Source: Solea solea (lineage: Eukaryota; Chordata; Actinopteri; Pleuronectiformes; Soleidae). From it: a stretch of 64,000 nucleotides of DNA. Of this stretch, positions 49,677 to 63,429 are shown one piece after another. The position numbers were made by a program, and so were the translations under genes. Under the pieces are notes generated by a model. That model ran no database searches. It was given only the letters and a program-made list of their open reading frames with translations, and was not told the DNA's origin. Position 1 is the stretch's first letter, and every line of letters starts with the position of its first letter. The stretch is from contig NC_081143.1 in assembly GCF_958295425.1 (NCBI RefSeq), positions 23,307,281 to 23,371,280 of the forward strand, read 5' to 3'.

Positions 49677-52600
49677 CTGAAAGATCATGAGCCCCCCGGG
49701 CTCTAAAATTCTCATCGATGAAATGCACACCATCCCAACGTGTCAATCACAGCCAATAATGATCACTCGGGAGGCCCAAGGCTGCACAGAGCTGTGGTGA
49801 GCTGCTAAAACTGAAAGGGCTGCAGGAGATCTGAGAATGAGTGATACCCAGACGGAGAAAAAATATCCATTATAGAAGAAAAATAATCAATATAATAACG
49901 GTAATATAGCTTAAAGTATAAAGTACGTTCAATAAGATCAAAGATGAACTCTTGTTTATCTCATTTACTATAATCACACTCTGTGGCGTCTGTAATACGC
50001 ACCTCACCATTTACAGACTTACAAGAAAGGCAGACAGATTTATCAAGTTTTGTCTCATTGCTTTGGCCAGGGGGAAATGGTATTTTTGTCCCATTTTCAA
50101 GCATTTCATGCTATTTTAGCTACTTTCAAGTATGGCCAGAAAGAAAACAAAGCTACTCGAAAATATGCCTGTAAGATTGTATGCACCTACGCGCAATAAA
50201 AATGTACCCTAAGGACATCACTATACTGAATTTGATCTACTGAGCTGAACCATTTTTCATTCCTTCAGTTGTCTCGAAGCATGCACACCACCATCTGTCT
50301 TCCCAGAAATCAATGCAACAATCTGTTTAACAGATACCTCAAATACCTGAAAAACGAAAGAAGTTGCCGTAAATCTATCACTGATTCGCCTGAATGTCAC
50401 GAACAGACAGACGGCATTGCTGCTATTTTGTTTTTCTTTGATATGGGATTGGACAGAATGATTCGTTTTTCAGAGCAGGCTTCAGATCAATGGATTTAAG
50501 TGAATTTCTCTTCTACACCTCAAGTGATTCAACTACCAGAACCAGTACTGGGACAAACATGGCCCCTGTCAGCATCCATAGACACACACACAAGAAGCCT
50601 GGAGTCTATTACGTTTGTCTCTTTACTTTTGAAAAACAAACATTTTGCACACATATGAGGCTCATATGAGGCATGTTGAACTTCACCCTAACAGGGGCAA
50701 CAGTTTGACCCCTTGTGCAGCATAGGACGCATTCTTTCTCCCCCTTGTGTTGTTATTTTTCACAGCCAACCTCCAAGGTCAGGACACCTAAAGCCCGGGT
50801 GGTCCAGGCACTTTGTCTGCTGAGCATGTGTGTCATCACCGGCCTCAATATCTGAGGGCCCCGGCCACGAGCTAGAATATTTGTCGGCTGATAGCTTCAA
50901 AGAACAACGAGCCAGAGACAGCAGTCATATGCTGAATTCTTATGTCCTCACCACAGTGCAGAAAAGGTTGTGACCTGCAGGTAGTAACTTCAAAATCCAA
51001 ACACATGATCCACTGAAACCACAGGGTGCTCCGATCCAAACAAACAACTCTTCTAATACAAACCAAAACACCTACTGTACACGATGTTGTATCAAAACCA
51101 AAGAAGAAAACCTTCAACTAAAATTGTCATCCATCCCCAATCAGGCCTTGCAGCTCCTCTTGCCGTGTTCCATGTAATGTGACAATCTGCAGCAGCATCA
51201 CTCTGAATCCATGTTGTCACCAACAGTGGAGGGGGATAGCTGGGGTTAGCGGCTCATGCTAAATACCAGATAAGAGTGACATTTGTACAAGCCACATGAA
51301 AACAAGCCTTAGATGACACGAGTTGTGGTCAGAGGAGCTCTGCCAGAACTTGCCTTTCAGTCTTTGAGGACAACAGACGCTAGTCTTAGTAGGATCACAG
51401 TGCTAAGCCCTTGCAGGGGAAGAGTAGGTGAATGGTCCATGCTATCCCTACAACCAGGTGTTAGGAGACCTTGCATGGAAAGCTTTTGCAAACTGTTGAT
51501 GCATCAAAGTGATAAATGGACGAGGCGTCAATAGCAGGGATTCAATGCAACGGATTATGGGGGTGGTGGAGGGGTGATGTAACGGCCAAAGAAAAGGATG
51601 GGTGACAAGTGAATACGTTTTGGGTTTTGCTGTGAGAAACTACAGCTCCTCTGGCCTTACCGACATACCAGACGCATCTTCATCTACGCAAAATATAAAT
51701 ATGAATGCCACAACCACAGCCAAAGTGAGAGCAGTGACATAAACAGCTTCACAATATCGTTCAGAAATTTGTACAAACAAGACAAACATGATGTTTGGCC
51801 TTCTCCACGGACTTTACCTAACTTTCTAATGAGTTTTATTGGTCTTGATACTGTCCTCAGTGGGCCACCTGTTTTGTTTTGGGTTTTTTTTTTGGGGGGG
51901 GGGGGGCAACATACAGTGTGCTTGACTGAACTGTATCTTTTGGGCTCATGACACAGTGAAGCAGCGACGTGGCCTTGGAGTCATGCTGGATGAACCACCG
52001 GCCCTGTCAGTGGTGCCTGTGCAGTGATGGATACCAGCTGGGGGGGTCACACCATTCTCATCTACAGCACATGTGTGTAGGTCCTTCACCGACAGTCTGG
52101 CCCTCCTCTCTGATAAACAGTAAATATCACATTTAGTAAGATTTTTGCTCAACTTTGCAGATATTTTGTGACATTCCTGTTATAAATGAGGACCATAGGC
52201 CTGCAGGATGAAAGGCTTACCTCACTGAGGTGACCACAGCACAGTAGCTTGGATGAATGAAAAACTTTCCTCATGGTGGCACTAAACAAGAGGGGAACTT
52301 TAAAGGCATTTCTTCCAATAGTTGTAGAGATACGTGGTTTGGACCAAGAAGACTGACAACACGAGAAAATGTGTCAATTAGTTGTGTCAATTCATGGTCC
52401 GTGTCTGTGTGATACAATTCCGTTTATCTAAGACATTTTAAACATCAGAATCACGTTTAGCGTCGCTTTTATGATGAACGTAGATGTTTCAAGCTGAGGA
52501 ACCTTCCTCGAAGACTGACCTTGGCGTGTCGTTTTCTTTCTCCACAGCAGTTGGTAGATGGCACAGTGTGACAGGCCGTAAATCAGAGATTCCAGCTGGA

Positions 52601-55600
52601 GTGATGTCAGCTCTTTGCATCATGTGTTGTCACTTCACACCGTTGAGACATGTGGACACGTGGTCACAACTCCGTCAGGCCTACACACCCCCTCTGTCAC
52701 CCAAGCGATTTTAATCACCGGTTTGAGCGGTCACATGTGCGTGCACAATCTATACATCTTTCAGCACAGCGATTTAGCATTCATATACCATATGTGTGTA
52801 TTTATACAGGACGAATCTATCAATAATGACTAAACTCCAGTTGAGGTTATATAACCTAGCCACTAATGGCAATCTAAAGCATATGGTGACATCACTTATG
52901 TATGTACTGTATGCATGTATACATATGTATGTAGACTCGCCACAGGACCGTAAAATGTTTACTGTTTACTATTTATAGAGTTGCCTGTCGGAGTGTGGCT
53001 TGCCATAGCACTGTTTGTGAGTAACTGACCAGAGATCAAATACTGTATATGAAAAGCTCAACTGAGTCACGTCAGCTAATAGCCCCTCACTTCTGGGAAC
53101 CCCCTTGTTAAAACATCAAGGATGCATACTCTGATAAGTAAGCGCAATCCGTACATGAAACATGACGAGCGGGCCCTTTGCACAGTGGCCATTTTGACAT
53201 GCTAAAGCAGGGAAAGCACAAATGTTACTGATCACTATGACAATTTGTGTAAGTCAGGATGGTCAAGTGATCAACCCTAAAGCTGAGGCCTAGTGGGTAT
53301 TAGTAAGTGGGTATTGTTCCTAAAAGAAAAAGCTATGTTTTCAAAAAATACCTGCCGACGTGTGGACTGAGCCTGAGACGGCTAAATTCCTACCGCTAAC
53401 TGTTAAAAGCGCTGCTGTGCTAATGGCCATTTAGCATCTGTGTTAGCTTTACAAATCGCAAGCAGTCAGTGTGTTAAAGGGACTAAATAAATTTACTTTA
53501 AACTGCACAAAGATTAATAGTTTTGTGTCCTCAATGTAAAAGTGAAGAATACAGTGTGGGGGGGGGGTTGTCACTGGGCCTTCAGTGCTTCTTCTGTGCG
53601 TTTTGGCTGGAGGTCTACATTTTTGTGCAAACACTACGTCCAAAACGCCACTAAAGATGATAGTTCATCTTACCGTTCACATCTGGAGCCCCAAAAGGAC
53701 GTATTCTTATATATCATGACAGAACTGGGGGTGTTTCTGTAAAGGATAATTCTGTGTAATCCATCATTCTGAAGTGCATTTACAAAAACCTAAAAGAAAA
53801 AGAAATTGAAATGAATGCTATCATACTTGAAACAATATCTGCTCATTCCTGCTGCGTTTTTTTTTCAATGCTACAGATGGAGCTTATGCTGCCTATTACT
53901 TACTATAAATCCCACAAAAGCCTGATGACTGACAGTCTGAATAAATCCAAGCCAAGAAGCAATACAATCTGTATCCGAAAGCTTTTATGACTTATAGGGA
54001 GTTATATTGTTTGCACTGCTCAAAATTTACAACCACGATTGTTCACGGCTAGGAAGACAGTCCTAGTTGAGTTAAGTTTTATTGCCTTCCTCAAATTCCT
54101 GTTGCCAATATCTCAGTCACTGTTTCAGCAGATTCCTGTGGACATTCTGAGAAACAAACCTAAACAATTCACATGAAATCCTCCTGACAGCCATAGAAGT
54201 ACACAGAATCGAGTTGTCTAATGTACTGGAAAATGTATAACATACAGGTATTAAGTACTAATTAAAGGGCATTTTATGTTTATAGACATACAAGGTTAAT
54301 TTAGATGGGGAGCTGATGTTTGTAGTCATTAAAAGTGGCATAGGGGGTCATTTTTATTTACTGGTATAACTTCTTCAACTAAGATGATGCTACAAGCTGG
54401 GCATTTGTTTATTTAAACAGCTGCACCTTACTATAAAGCTGTCAGCACTATTAATCTTGGGCTGAGAGAATGAGCGATGCTCCGTCTTTGATATGCCAAG
54501 CTGTGCACAGTCTTATGTTGCGTAAGCATAAAAAATACGAGACAAGGGGAGAGTTTAATGCCTTTTTGTCCTTGTCAAATCATATCGAAATATTCAATGC
54601 CTTGTTTATTTATTACAGATAAGACAGTGAGACTGTTTTTTTTATCATTTTAAAACAGAAAAACAATGCAAATTCCCTACAATACCATCACAAAGGGATC
54701 ATATGGGTAACAATGAATGTCCTCATTGTACAAATACTAATAATAGGGTTTAAATAAGTGACACAAACAGTAAAGTCCTGTGGCAGTCCTCATAAAGTTG
54801 AACTGACTAAGAGCTAACTATTTTACTGTATGCAGACATACTAGACATTCTGTTAAACGTATGCAACATCATAACCAACATAGCGGGAAGGGAAGGTGGC
54901 TTAAAAAAACAGACTCTAAAGAAGAGCCTATTTTTAAGAAACTGAGGCCATACGGCACATTAACCCCGGAGGTCAAGTCTGATGTACGAACCCACCTCAG
55001 CTAAAATAACTGCTCTTACCACATGCTGGGGGAAAATAGATCACAGAACCTGTGAACCTGAGTAACAGCTCACCTCCACAAGTCACTTGTGGTGCAGACA
55101 CTGATATATGTGACAATTCAAAGGGAACACCCGAGTACAACTGTGAAGAAACACCGAGCGAAGGCAGAGGGCACGAGAGGACACCGAGTGGCTTTGTGTA
55201 ATGTAAGCAATGTAAAAATAGTTTTCATTTTTTAAATACATGATAGAGTAAAATGTTGATTGGTTTCTTATTACGGATTGGCTCATAATGAAAAACTGGA
55301 AAAATTGACTGAATGACACTGAAGTCACAGGTCTATTGCCAGATCATTTAACAACAATGTTTGAAAGTATTTACAAAACCATCATCATATCATATATTTC
55401 CAACCACATGGTTGGTAAAATATTTAATTCACTACAAGATTTATATTTAATTTAAAGGGTATTTGCAGAGAAGCCAAAGAATCTTCTATCCAAGTGTATT
55501 TAAACAATACCATTGTAAACCAATTAATACAAATAAACATAAACAATCATTGGAAAAGCTAGTTTCTGCAACCTTGGACATTAATTTGAATAGACCAGAC

Positions 55601-56369
55601 ATTATGTGTTTAATAAATGAATCACAACTTTATTTTACGTGTGTTTTATTTAATACATGTTCAGTAAAAGGCTGGGGGAAACAAAATTAAGTCAATTTAT
55701 TTGGTGACCCTGTCTCTGCAGATGACTGGTATAATGTATATACTTTTCATTTACTATAAACCATAAGTAACTGCATGCAAGAGCCAAGAGCCAGATTACC
55801 ATCAAAGGATTTCATTGAAGTCCAATATCAGCTCCTGCCAATGACCATTAATCTCAACAACATCATGTCCCCAGTGTGTGAAAAGGCTTCAGTGTGTGTA
55901 AAGGGGACACCGATGGGACTCAATGTACACGGAGCACAAACTGATACTGAGGGGAATGAACACTTTGCTCACCCCGCTGAAAGGCCTAATAGATTAGGGG
56001 CCCCGGGGACAAGCCTCTTGTCAGTCCTTCTTTCTCGATGACCTAATGTACCCAGAACAGCTGTGTGAGGGCGCTTAGCAGTTAGGCTAGAATGACAAGT
56101 CATTACTCAGCGTGACATATGAACTACTACATGTGAAACGAGAGAGTTTGTTGAAGGGTATGATGGCATGTCTGTGCTAGTATCAATATGTGCTCATCGT
56201 GTGCATATCGAGTATTTACCTCACACATTAAGCCCAAGCGTTCATCAGATCATCAACTGCAGGTAAACCTCGTCCCTTCCTGCGTTTTTAAAAAAGATGT
56301 TATGTAAAGTAACAGGATTAGAAATGTTGAATGTGAGCTCGTTTTATAAGCAGTTCAATTGAGACCAAC

Positions 56370-56480
56370 ATCAATTAAAGGTCTGGTGTGTAACATTTAA
56401 GAGGGTTTATTGGCAGAAACAGAATATACTGACCATAAGTATGTTTGTATACATGTATAATCACTCCACGCTTGTTGTTG
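56370..56480. repeat. Short dispersed fish repeat, copy 1
   Basis: AATTAAAGGTCTGGTGTGTA, ACATTTAAGAGGGTTTATTG and GCAGAAACAGAATATA resemble a common percomorph repeat. A related start (AAAGCTCCAGTATGTAACAT) lies at 63270. Confidence 0.5.
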
Positions 56481-56544
56481 TTGTTGTTTCTACAGCAGCC
56501 CAAACAGATTAACCAGCCAAAGAGTATTTCAGTGTTTTGTTTTG

Positions 56545-56725
56545 AAGCAGGGGGGTTTTCTCCGGGTTCTCGGTTCCTCTTCCACAGTCCAAGCACATGC
56601 AGATTTGGGAATTAGGTCAATTGGACACTAAATTGACCGTGAGTGTGAGAGTGGATGGTTGTTTGTCTCTATGGGGCCCTATGGGGAGGATAAAGAGGTA
56701 GAAAATGGATGGACTATGTCCTTTC
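56545..56725 (+). mobile_element. Fish L2-type repeat fragment
   Basis: TTTTCTCCGGGTTCTCGGTT, CCTCTTCCACAGTCCAAGCA, CATGCAGAT, GTCAATTGGACACTAAATTG, TGAGAGTGGATGGTTGTTTG and AGGTAGAAAATGGATGGA follow the order of a very common non-coding repeat in percomorph genomes, thought to derive from L2-type LINE ends. It is internally deleted. Confidence 0.7.
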
Positions 56726-57008
56726 TGTTAAGCCAAGGCCACTATTTCCCCGAAGTTGTCCTCATTTTGTTAGTATCTACACTCACCATAAGATGTCACA
56801 TTTACAATAACTAAACATGACAGAGATGTGTCTTGTGATTCAGGAAGGGTCACGTCCTCCATCGACTTAAACAGCCCTTGAATTACACTGTATACTGTTT
56901 GTCTACAATACTTTTTGATCTGGCAAAGGTACAATGAAACAAAATCCAATGAAAGCATTTACAAAAATAAGTCAACAAACATTTGAAAAAGTTAACTTTT
57001 CTACATAA

Positions 57009-60000
57009 TTAGAGACGTTTTGAAGCGTATATTGCAGCTTTGCAGCCCAGCTGTATTGCATTTTTTAGTAGCCAGTATCCAGGGAGCTGAAAAAAAAGAA
57101 CAAAAAAAGTTATTCAAAGTGATCATTTGCTTATACTTATTTAGGCAAAGTTTGACTCCCTATGCTTTCTGTGAAAAGTATTTGTGTGGTCTGTAAAGCA
57201 AATCTCTTTTCATTCCCTTGACGCCTAGAAAATAAAACCAGTAACGAAGGAACGGCATGAAAGCCAAAAACCACCCACAACATCAAGTAAACAAACACAA
57301 ACTTTATTAACCATGCAAGTTAAAACTAAATATACTTACTGACTCAGCATCATGCTCCAGGCCTGTATCATGATGCTCCATCTCATCGTCTCTGAATTCT
57401 TTTATAACCTATCGAAATAAACCCAAGGACATTAATTAAAAGCAGTAACCTATGAAATGTGCTGGTGGCTGGATTCATAGAGTAAAATCTTGAAAGTCCT
57501 TTCAATTCATCAATAAGCTTTGACTTTGTGTATGATATGAGAGTCCCATTAAATAACTGAGCCATTATATTTCACAAGGAAATACTAAATTAGTAAAAGC
57601 CATACATAAAAAAAATGGAGATAGTCTTCTGGGTTTCTCCAAAAAGGAGGTGAAAATATATTAAAATAGCCACCAGGAGCAAAAAGAAAGTTTGAATAGA
57701 TGTCTATAGAAAAATGACTTAAATAAACTTGATTGCTATTGTCAAGTCTTCTTCAATAATTCAAAGGAAAATGTCACATATGAGTGGACACTGGTGTGAT
57801 TGACAGCTGGTATCATCTGGTCAGAGTGTGGTTGAAGGTGATGCCTCTGAACGTGTGGTTGCAAAAAACAACATCAACACGCCAACGGCTAAATCCCTTA
57901 ACTGCAGTATTGTTATTAATGTTAATATTGTTGATACTAATTATTACGTTATGAACGTTAAGGAACTGTAAGTAAATGGAAAATGCAACACAACTACAAT
58001 GATACGACAATGCGCAATCAACAGTACAATGGAAAGTGAACAAGGTCGTGTGACACAATCTCTCTGTATACACTATTCCTGTACTATATTCCATCTCTGC
58101 CTTGACTCAGTGCAGGTGGTGGGTGAAAGGAGGATGATGGCTAAGTTATCATCTTTAATGGAGTAGTCCCACCCTCTGCAGGACACTGTGACCCTCACTG
58201 AAGAGCTCAGTCTGCTGCACCCTCAGTGTGTGAAGGAGAGGTATCGCATGACCTTCATCCCTGCTGCAGGCAGACTGTACAACCAGCAGTGTCAGTGGAC
58301 CACATGTACACCAAAACCGCTTCATTATTTTGTGCAATACTGGTGGTTAATACTGTACACTTCCTGTTGTCCCCGACTGCAATGTTTACTTGTATATACT
58401 GTATGTCGCGGAGCTACAGTGGTTTATCTCATATTGTTTGTCTTGCACATATATAATACTCCTATTTCCTTACCTTGTTTCTATTTCCTACCTTGCTGTG
58501 ATTTTTGGCTGCTGTAAAACTGCAAATGTCCCAGTGTAAGACAAATAAAGGAATATCTTAAATTAGAGCCAGGAGAAAGATTAAAATAAAAGGGTCTTTT
58601 GAGTCCTCTGTAAATGTAAATATTTTTGCTACTCTAGCCAAGATCTATCCAGTCTGATATCACTCATATTCAAACACGTATCTTCAAACACGTATCCATT
58701 TCTGTCGTCCTTATATTCGGTGTAGTAGTCTTGGGGTGCACCAAATTGCAAATCAAATTGTGTGGGGTTTCACAGGAAACACAGTACAACTCTGTATTAA
58801 TTGCTGTTGCTGTTCTGTTGAGTAGGAAGTTTCCAGTAAAGTTGTGTTTTAGAGAAAACTTACTTTTAAAAGTTCAATGTATCTCTCTGGATCCTTTTCC
58901 ATCAAAACTCTTATTTGACTGTTGTAGTGCTCCGAGATGCTTTCCTCCACTGCCACAGTGCAGGCCATGGCCCCCTCTTTTCCCAGCAGCGCAGTGGTTG
59001 CCCCTAGTTGATATTTCAAGTTTTAATATGTGGATGCAACATGAAGACAATTTAGCTGGCTCTTTGACTGTAAGAATACCTACATTCAAGCAAAGTCAAC
59101 ATTTTAAAAACAGTGAAAAAAAATCTTTCCGGGATCACTTTCACAGTTAAAAGATAAGATGCTATTAAACTGTACTGTATGTACCAATGAAGGAATGTAC
59201 CAACCTAATACAAACCCAGCGACATTCCAGAGTGGTAACAATGCAGTGGGCCGAACTCGGTTATCAGCCATAATTTCTGTGAATTTCCCAAGGTGTTTCT
59301 TTTCTTGATCCCACATTTCCTACAGAAAACATGGAGCACTGAAAATTAAGTTCAATTCTAAAATTTTGGAGGAAACATTCAAGTCACGCTTAAGCAAGAT
59401 CTTTGATAGTTGCGGATCTAAAAATTAAGAAGGAGCACTCAAACATTACTAAAACAACTGTATTGTGAAAAACTAACTCCACAATGTTGTGTGTATATAC
59501 TGTGTATAACTGTTGTCTGGTAGGGGTCACACAAACTGAGGCCACACCTGGATTAGAGGTCCACTCCCAGATCGACCCAACACTGCCATCTGTCCGGCAT
59601 AGATGCGGTTAGCACCATATTCACCAGCATGATCCACTCGAATCATTTGGGCTAGCATCTCCTTCTCCTCACTGTCCCGCGGGGGCGGGAGCACACTGTA
59701 AGCACGCAAGCTCTGCCGCATTGGTGCTGTTCAATCACAGGAAGACAAATGTAAAGTGAGCACCACAGGTGAGGGTTAGGGTGGCGTTACCTTCAGGCCG
59801 AGAAGATGATTTGCATTCAAGACAATCACCAAAGACAGTGAAGGATCACGAAGCATGTAAACAAGCAACATTAAAAACTTTAAATAGTTTTTGTTCAAGG
59901 AGATCTTTTTGATATTAATCCTAGGTTGGTTTTAATTTCGTACATACATAGCACATTTACATTAAACAGTTTTAGTCATATGTCTTTAATGTAGTTAAAT

Positions 60001-61534
60001 TCAATACCTTATTGCAACCAATCTGTTACATCTTTCAAGTATTGACATTTAGGTGCAGTGCCTTTTCTATCACACATCTTTTATACCCATTCACATGCTA
60101 CTGGCACAGGAACAACTTGAGGTGAAGTATCTTGCCCAGGGACACATTGGCATGAAATCAAACCCTCAAACCTTCAGTTGAAGGATGACTCCTCTACCAA
60201 TCAGTCACCACATTCTTTATGATAAGAACAATAACCTCCATCCAGGCAGGGTGGGGAAGGAAAGGGGGACAGAATATGTCTGTAAATTGCTCATCAGTCA
60301 CATATGTTTATTTTATCTATAAATCTCCACAGCACATTAGCACACTGCATTTATGCAAGTACATCTGCTCACTGAACAGGAAAGCAACCCTGATCACAGA
60401 TGACACTTCCTACCCTCTGCACCACTCTTAACAGTTACCTGCCTTCAGGAAGATGGTATAATGTACCACCAGCCCAAAAAAAACTTCAACAAGACATTCT
60501 TGCAACAGCCGCCCTGAACAGGAACAATTAAATATAACACTGCTGCTGCTGCTGCGGTTTCCTCCCACCGACTGGTTTTCTTTATGTTTGTGCGTGTTTT
60601 AAATGTTTTTACGTGTGATTCTTGGAGCCTTGATGAGGAAACAATTTTGTCACTTTTGGGTTCAGTCAATAAAGTATAGGTTATCTAATATTTTAGCTTT
60701 TAGTGCTGTCTCTGTGGATGTCAACATAGATCATTTGGAAAATGATGGTAAAGCTTTGGGACATTAACCCTAGTTAAATTTCAGTGGGAATAATACACAT
60801 GGACAACCTAGGGGTGTGTGTTTATAGGTCACATCTTCAGGCTTTACAAAATGCATTTTTTCTTATGTGGTGTTGAGTCAAAATTATGATTAATTTTATA
60901 TAGAATATTTTGTTTAACAAAGTGGGAGTAGTGATAATTGCCCAAAAGTCACAAAATAGACACATTTTCTTCTATTTCTGTTCATGAAAACGAGCCAAGC
61001 AAAGTTTGAAATGTGACTTATTTCCAAATTTCCCTAATTCTACTTTTTGCTAGGGTGTGTTTATGTAGTTGGGGAAAATGAACACAAATACCATGTCATC
61101 AGATTGCCTATAGGTTGTGTTGGAAAAAAGGATATAAGACACTCTATATACACTCACTATATTGCTCATTCTAATAGCCTCTGTATATACGTTTTATTCA
61201 GCCCTGGCAACCCTGCTATGGAGGGCACACAAACCGTAAGTTTGGAATATACATATATAATTTATAGGAAGTACTGCTATTGGCTTTTTAAGTAGCAAAA
61301 CTGTGGTGTAAAGTTTGTAAAGAAAAACACACAAATATAGCTAACAACGCTGTTATGAAACGTTGCACCCCCCCGCTACCCTTGTTTTTACTTTGAGTGT
61401 TTTTAGCATTTTAGCTGCTGGTGTACGTAACACGTCCACCGGTCCTTACCTTTGTATTTTAAACACTGTCGAGTCACCGCAGGGCCGACAACGTGTGGCC
61501 ACTCGTACAACGCTGTTTGTGTGGCTCTGTGCAT
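57009..61534 (-). CDS. coq7: COQ7, 5-demethoxyubiquinone hydroxylase, six coding exons
   Basis: Mitochondrial inner-membrane diiron enzyme that hydroxylates demethoxyubiquinone in the next-to-last step of ubiquinone synthesis, working with COQ9. Exons (minus): 61534-61450, 59726-59548, 59319-59205, 59003-58864, 57408-57340, 57086-57009. They sum to 666 nt, 221 residues plus TAA, against 217 in human. The start [20 protein letters not shown] gives a basic, acid-poor presequence fit for mitochondrial import. The ferritin-like ligands are all present: Glu64 ([20 protein letters not shown]), Glu94 and His97 (WDQEKKH), Glu146 ([12 protein letters not shown]), Glu182 and His185 (RDDEMEHH). The C-terminus ([20 protein letters not shown] then ASKRL) is the membrane-associated last helix. 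The first intron (about 1.7 kb) carries several repeats and intron 4 a LINE relic. There are no breaks in the frame. Confidence 0.96.
58165..58562 (+). mobile_element. 3' end of a degraded LINE in coq7 intron 4, copy B
   Basis: The plus-strand frame reads [20 protein letters not shown] then [12 protein letters not shown], a reverse-transcriptase C-terminal tail of the L2/Rex1 sort. It is followed by about 250 bases of untranslated tail ending in AAGACAAATAAAGGAATATC. The tail aligns with 10250-10628. The element is inserted opposite to coq7 and is truncated at its 5' side. Confidence 0.7.
60045..60215 (+). mobile_element. Degraded fish LINE/SINE-type repeat in coq7 intron 1
   Basis: ATACCCATTCACATGCTACT, GGAACAACTTGAGGTGAAGT, ATCTTGCCCAGGGACACATT, GAAATCAAACCC, CTCCTCTACCAATCAGTCAC follow the order of a widespread teleost repeat. 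A shorter relative is near 33990-34060 in the reverse sense. Confidence 0.55.
60545..60695 (+). mobile_element. LINE 3' tail in coq7 intron 1
   Basis: TTTCCTCCCACCGACTGG text and a closing GTCAATAAAGTATAGGTTAT followed by CTAA fit another L2/Rex-type tail. No coding part remains. Confidence 0.45.
60745..61200 (+). mobile_element. Dispersed repeat family X, copy 4 (coq7 intron 1)
   Basis: Starts near ATTAACCCTAGTTAAA and continues GTGGGAATAATACACATGGA, GTGTGTTTATAGGTCACATC, TTCAGGCTTTA, GTTGAGTCAAAATTATGATT, AAAAGTCACAAAATAGACAC, TATTTCCAAATTT, up to TATATTGCTCATTCTAATAG. It aligns with 31262-31706 in the same orientation and supplies the left end that the copy there lacks. Confidence 0.75.
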
Positions 61535-61589
61535 GGTCGAACAGTTTATAATTAAACTCCGAGCGTGGAAAAGTCTTATCAAACTGTCT

Positions 61590-61670
61590 TTGAATGTCAG
61601 TGGACGTGGCGCATACGTATGACGTAGGCCCCGGAAGCCCCTCCCGTGGTCTGTCCCCATGTGATGTGTG
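61590..61670 (-). promoter_or_regulatory. coq7: coq7 promoter region
   Basis: About 60-130 bases upstream of the coq7 ATG the DNA becomes GC-rich, with a CCGGAAG ETS-type site (about 61631-61637), a TGACGTAG CRE-like word (about 61620) and a CCCCTCCC GC-box-like run. No TATA box is evident. ETS sites near the start are usual for nuclear genes of mitochondrial proteins. The exact transcription start is not visible. Confidence 0.5.
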
Positions 61671-61788
61671 TGTCAGAAATAATCGTCCCCGCTAAATGTT
61701 CTTCATAGAGCATAAATATGAATATGTATTCTTTGATTATCTTACAAGTATTGATTTTTAATGTGTCTGTTAATCAGAACAAGAATAA

Positions 61789-61860
61789 TAATAAAAATAA
61801 ATACATAATAATAATAATAATAAAAATAATAATAATAATTAAAAATAATTAAAATAATTT
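61789..61860. repeat. (AAT)n-rich microsatellite
   Basis: Imperfect AATAAT/AAAATAAT tract. Confidence 0.9.
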
Positions 61861-63429
61861 ATTTTCATGGAGCTTTTGACCTATGGGAGGACTTAGATTT
61901 GTGAATAATAAACATCACAGATTAATTCCCTGTAGTCCAATGACATTCACTAATATAACTCCCTATGTATGGCACACATACAGTAGTTGTCTGCCTGTAG
62001 ATCCATGGATTGTCCCTAGATGGCAGCATAGATACAGATATTAATCTGAAAAAGATCCTTCATAAAATTGACAAATAAAATAAAATTCATCAGCCTTTAC
62101 AAGGTAACAAGTCAATAATAAGTCAGCGGACACAAGTTATTAAGTCTGAAGGTACATATGTACATGCCTTTCATTTTTGTTGTATGAACACTGGGTGAAG
62201 AATGGATTGGAGCTGTTTTTCAAGTGCAACAAATATTGAAATCACAAACAAAAACACATCTTAAAAATTAGTGGGTCAATGTCTCAGCATCCTTTCACAG
62301 AGCACAAACAAACCCACACTTAACTGGCAGTTTGGAGGTCACGCAGTTCACCTGGCCTACACATCTTTGGTCTGTGGGAGGAAACTATGCATTTAAAGAA
62401 TTAAAGTAAATACAGACAATCATCTTGTGGCCAGACACTTTCTGCGTTTCTGTGTCAAACAAATCACGAGTGCATCCTTTTGTTTGTGCTTGTTGTTATG
62501 TAAGACTGAGCAGGACAATAAGGAAATTAAACAAGATTGTGAAACAATCATAGTTGCTCCTTATGGTCAACAGATGGCAGAGTTGCACAGATTACGTTTG
62601 TCTGGGCTTTTTGCCTCGTAAACACCAGCAGGTCCCAGTTTTTATTACTGGTTCACGTGTTGTGTGGAGACACTTTGAACTTGCTGTATTTATATTTATT
62701 TTTTAAAAAAGAGAAAGAAAGAAATCCATACATTTGTAAAACTGTCAGATTCACCCTTGTTTGCTTTCATTTTCAGTAATACCTTTATAATTGCAGTCTT
62801 TGGAAGTCTTTCTTCAAAGCACATAAAATAGTGCAGGGACGCAGGAATGTGTGGAATGATGGGGTTGACTGCTGCTGTGCACTGATGGTCACAAGTAAAC
62901 AAGACCGGGATGGTGAATGGTGGGGTGTGTCGGTTTTGTCTGTGTGTATGTTTGTGGTGAGACACCGGTTATGTGTTTCCCTATCTGTCTGTCTGACTGC
63001 GGGTCTCTACGCACGTGTGGCTGCACATCGGGAAATATGGGTTTGTGTTTTGGCCTCTCGGCGTTAGAGTGCATGAAGTGTGAGCAAGGTCAGATTAACA
63101 GCAGCGTAACACGCACCCCAAATAACCTAAATTTTTTACTTATAAGTAGTTTTTGGGTTCATCTAATGTCTGTCAAAGTAGAAATCAGTGCAAATATGCA
63201 TACATTTGCATAGCATTACAAACTACAACACGATGTTAGATCGGGACATTTTGTCACGCCCTCATTTTAAAGCTCCAGTATGTAACATTTATCTATTGAC
63301 AGATTTTGACTATCTATACCCACAAGCATTTGTATTTACCGTATAATTGTTTTAAAATAAAAAAAACAGCTTTATATGTAATTGAGATGTGGGGCTTGCT
63401 TTACGGTAGGTAGCCATCTTGAACCAGCT

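Larger units (their letters stand above)
48301..57008. other. Spacer between coq7 and notum, with exon-like islands only
   Basis: No complete gene could be built here. A T run followed by a long G run lies at 51883-51907 and another G run at 53560-53568. Exon-like islands at 49524-49676, 51127-51186 and 50760-50852 are noted as weak candidates. The 55800-56040 stretch (AATGACCATTAATCTCAACA, GGCCTAATAGATTAGGGGCC) resembles a conserved non-coding element. Fish repeats lie at 56370-56725. Confidence 0.5.

Noticed and set aside
50760..50852. Plus-strand frame PTSKVRTPKARVVQALCLLS then MCVITGLNI after a good acceptor (TTTTTCACAG), ending in TGA.
   Set aside because: It looks like a terminal exon with a hydrophobic end, but no upstream exon or known protein fits; too weak to list as a gene.
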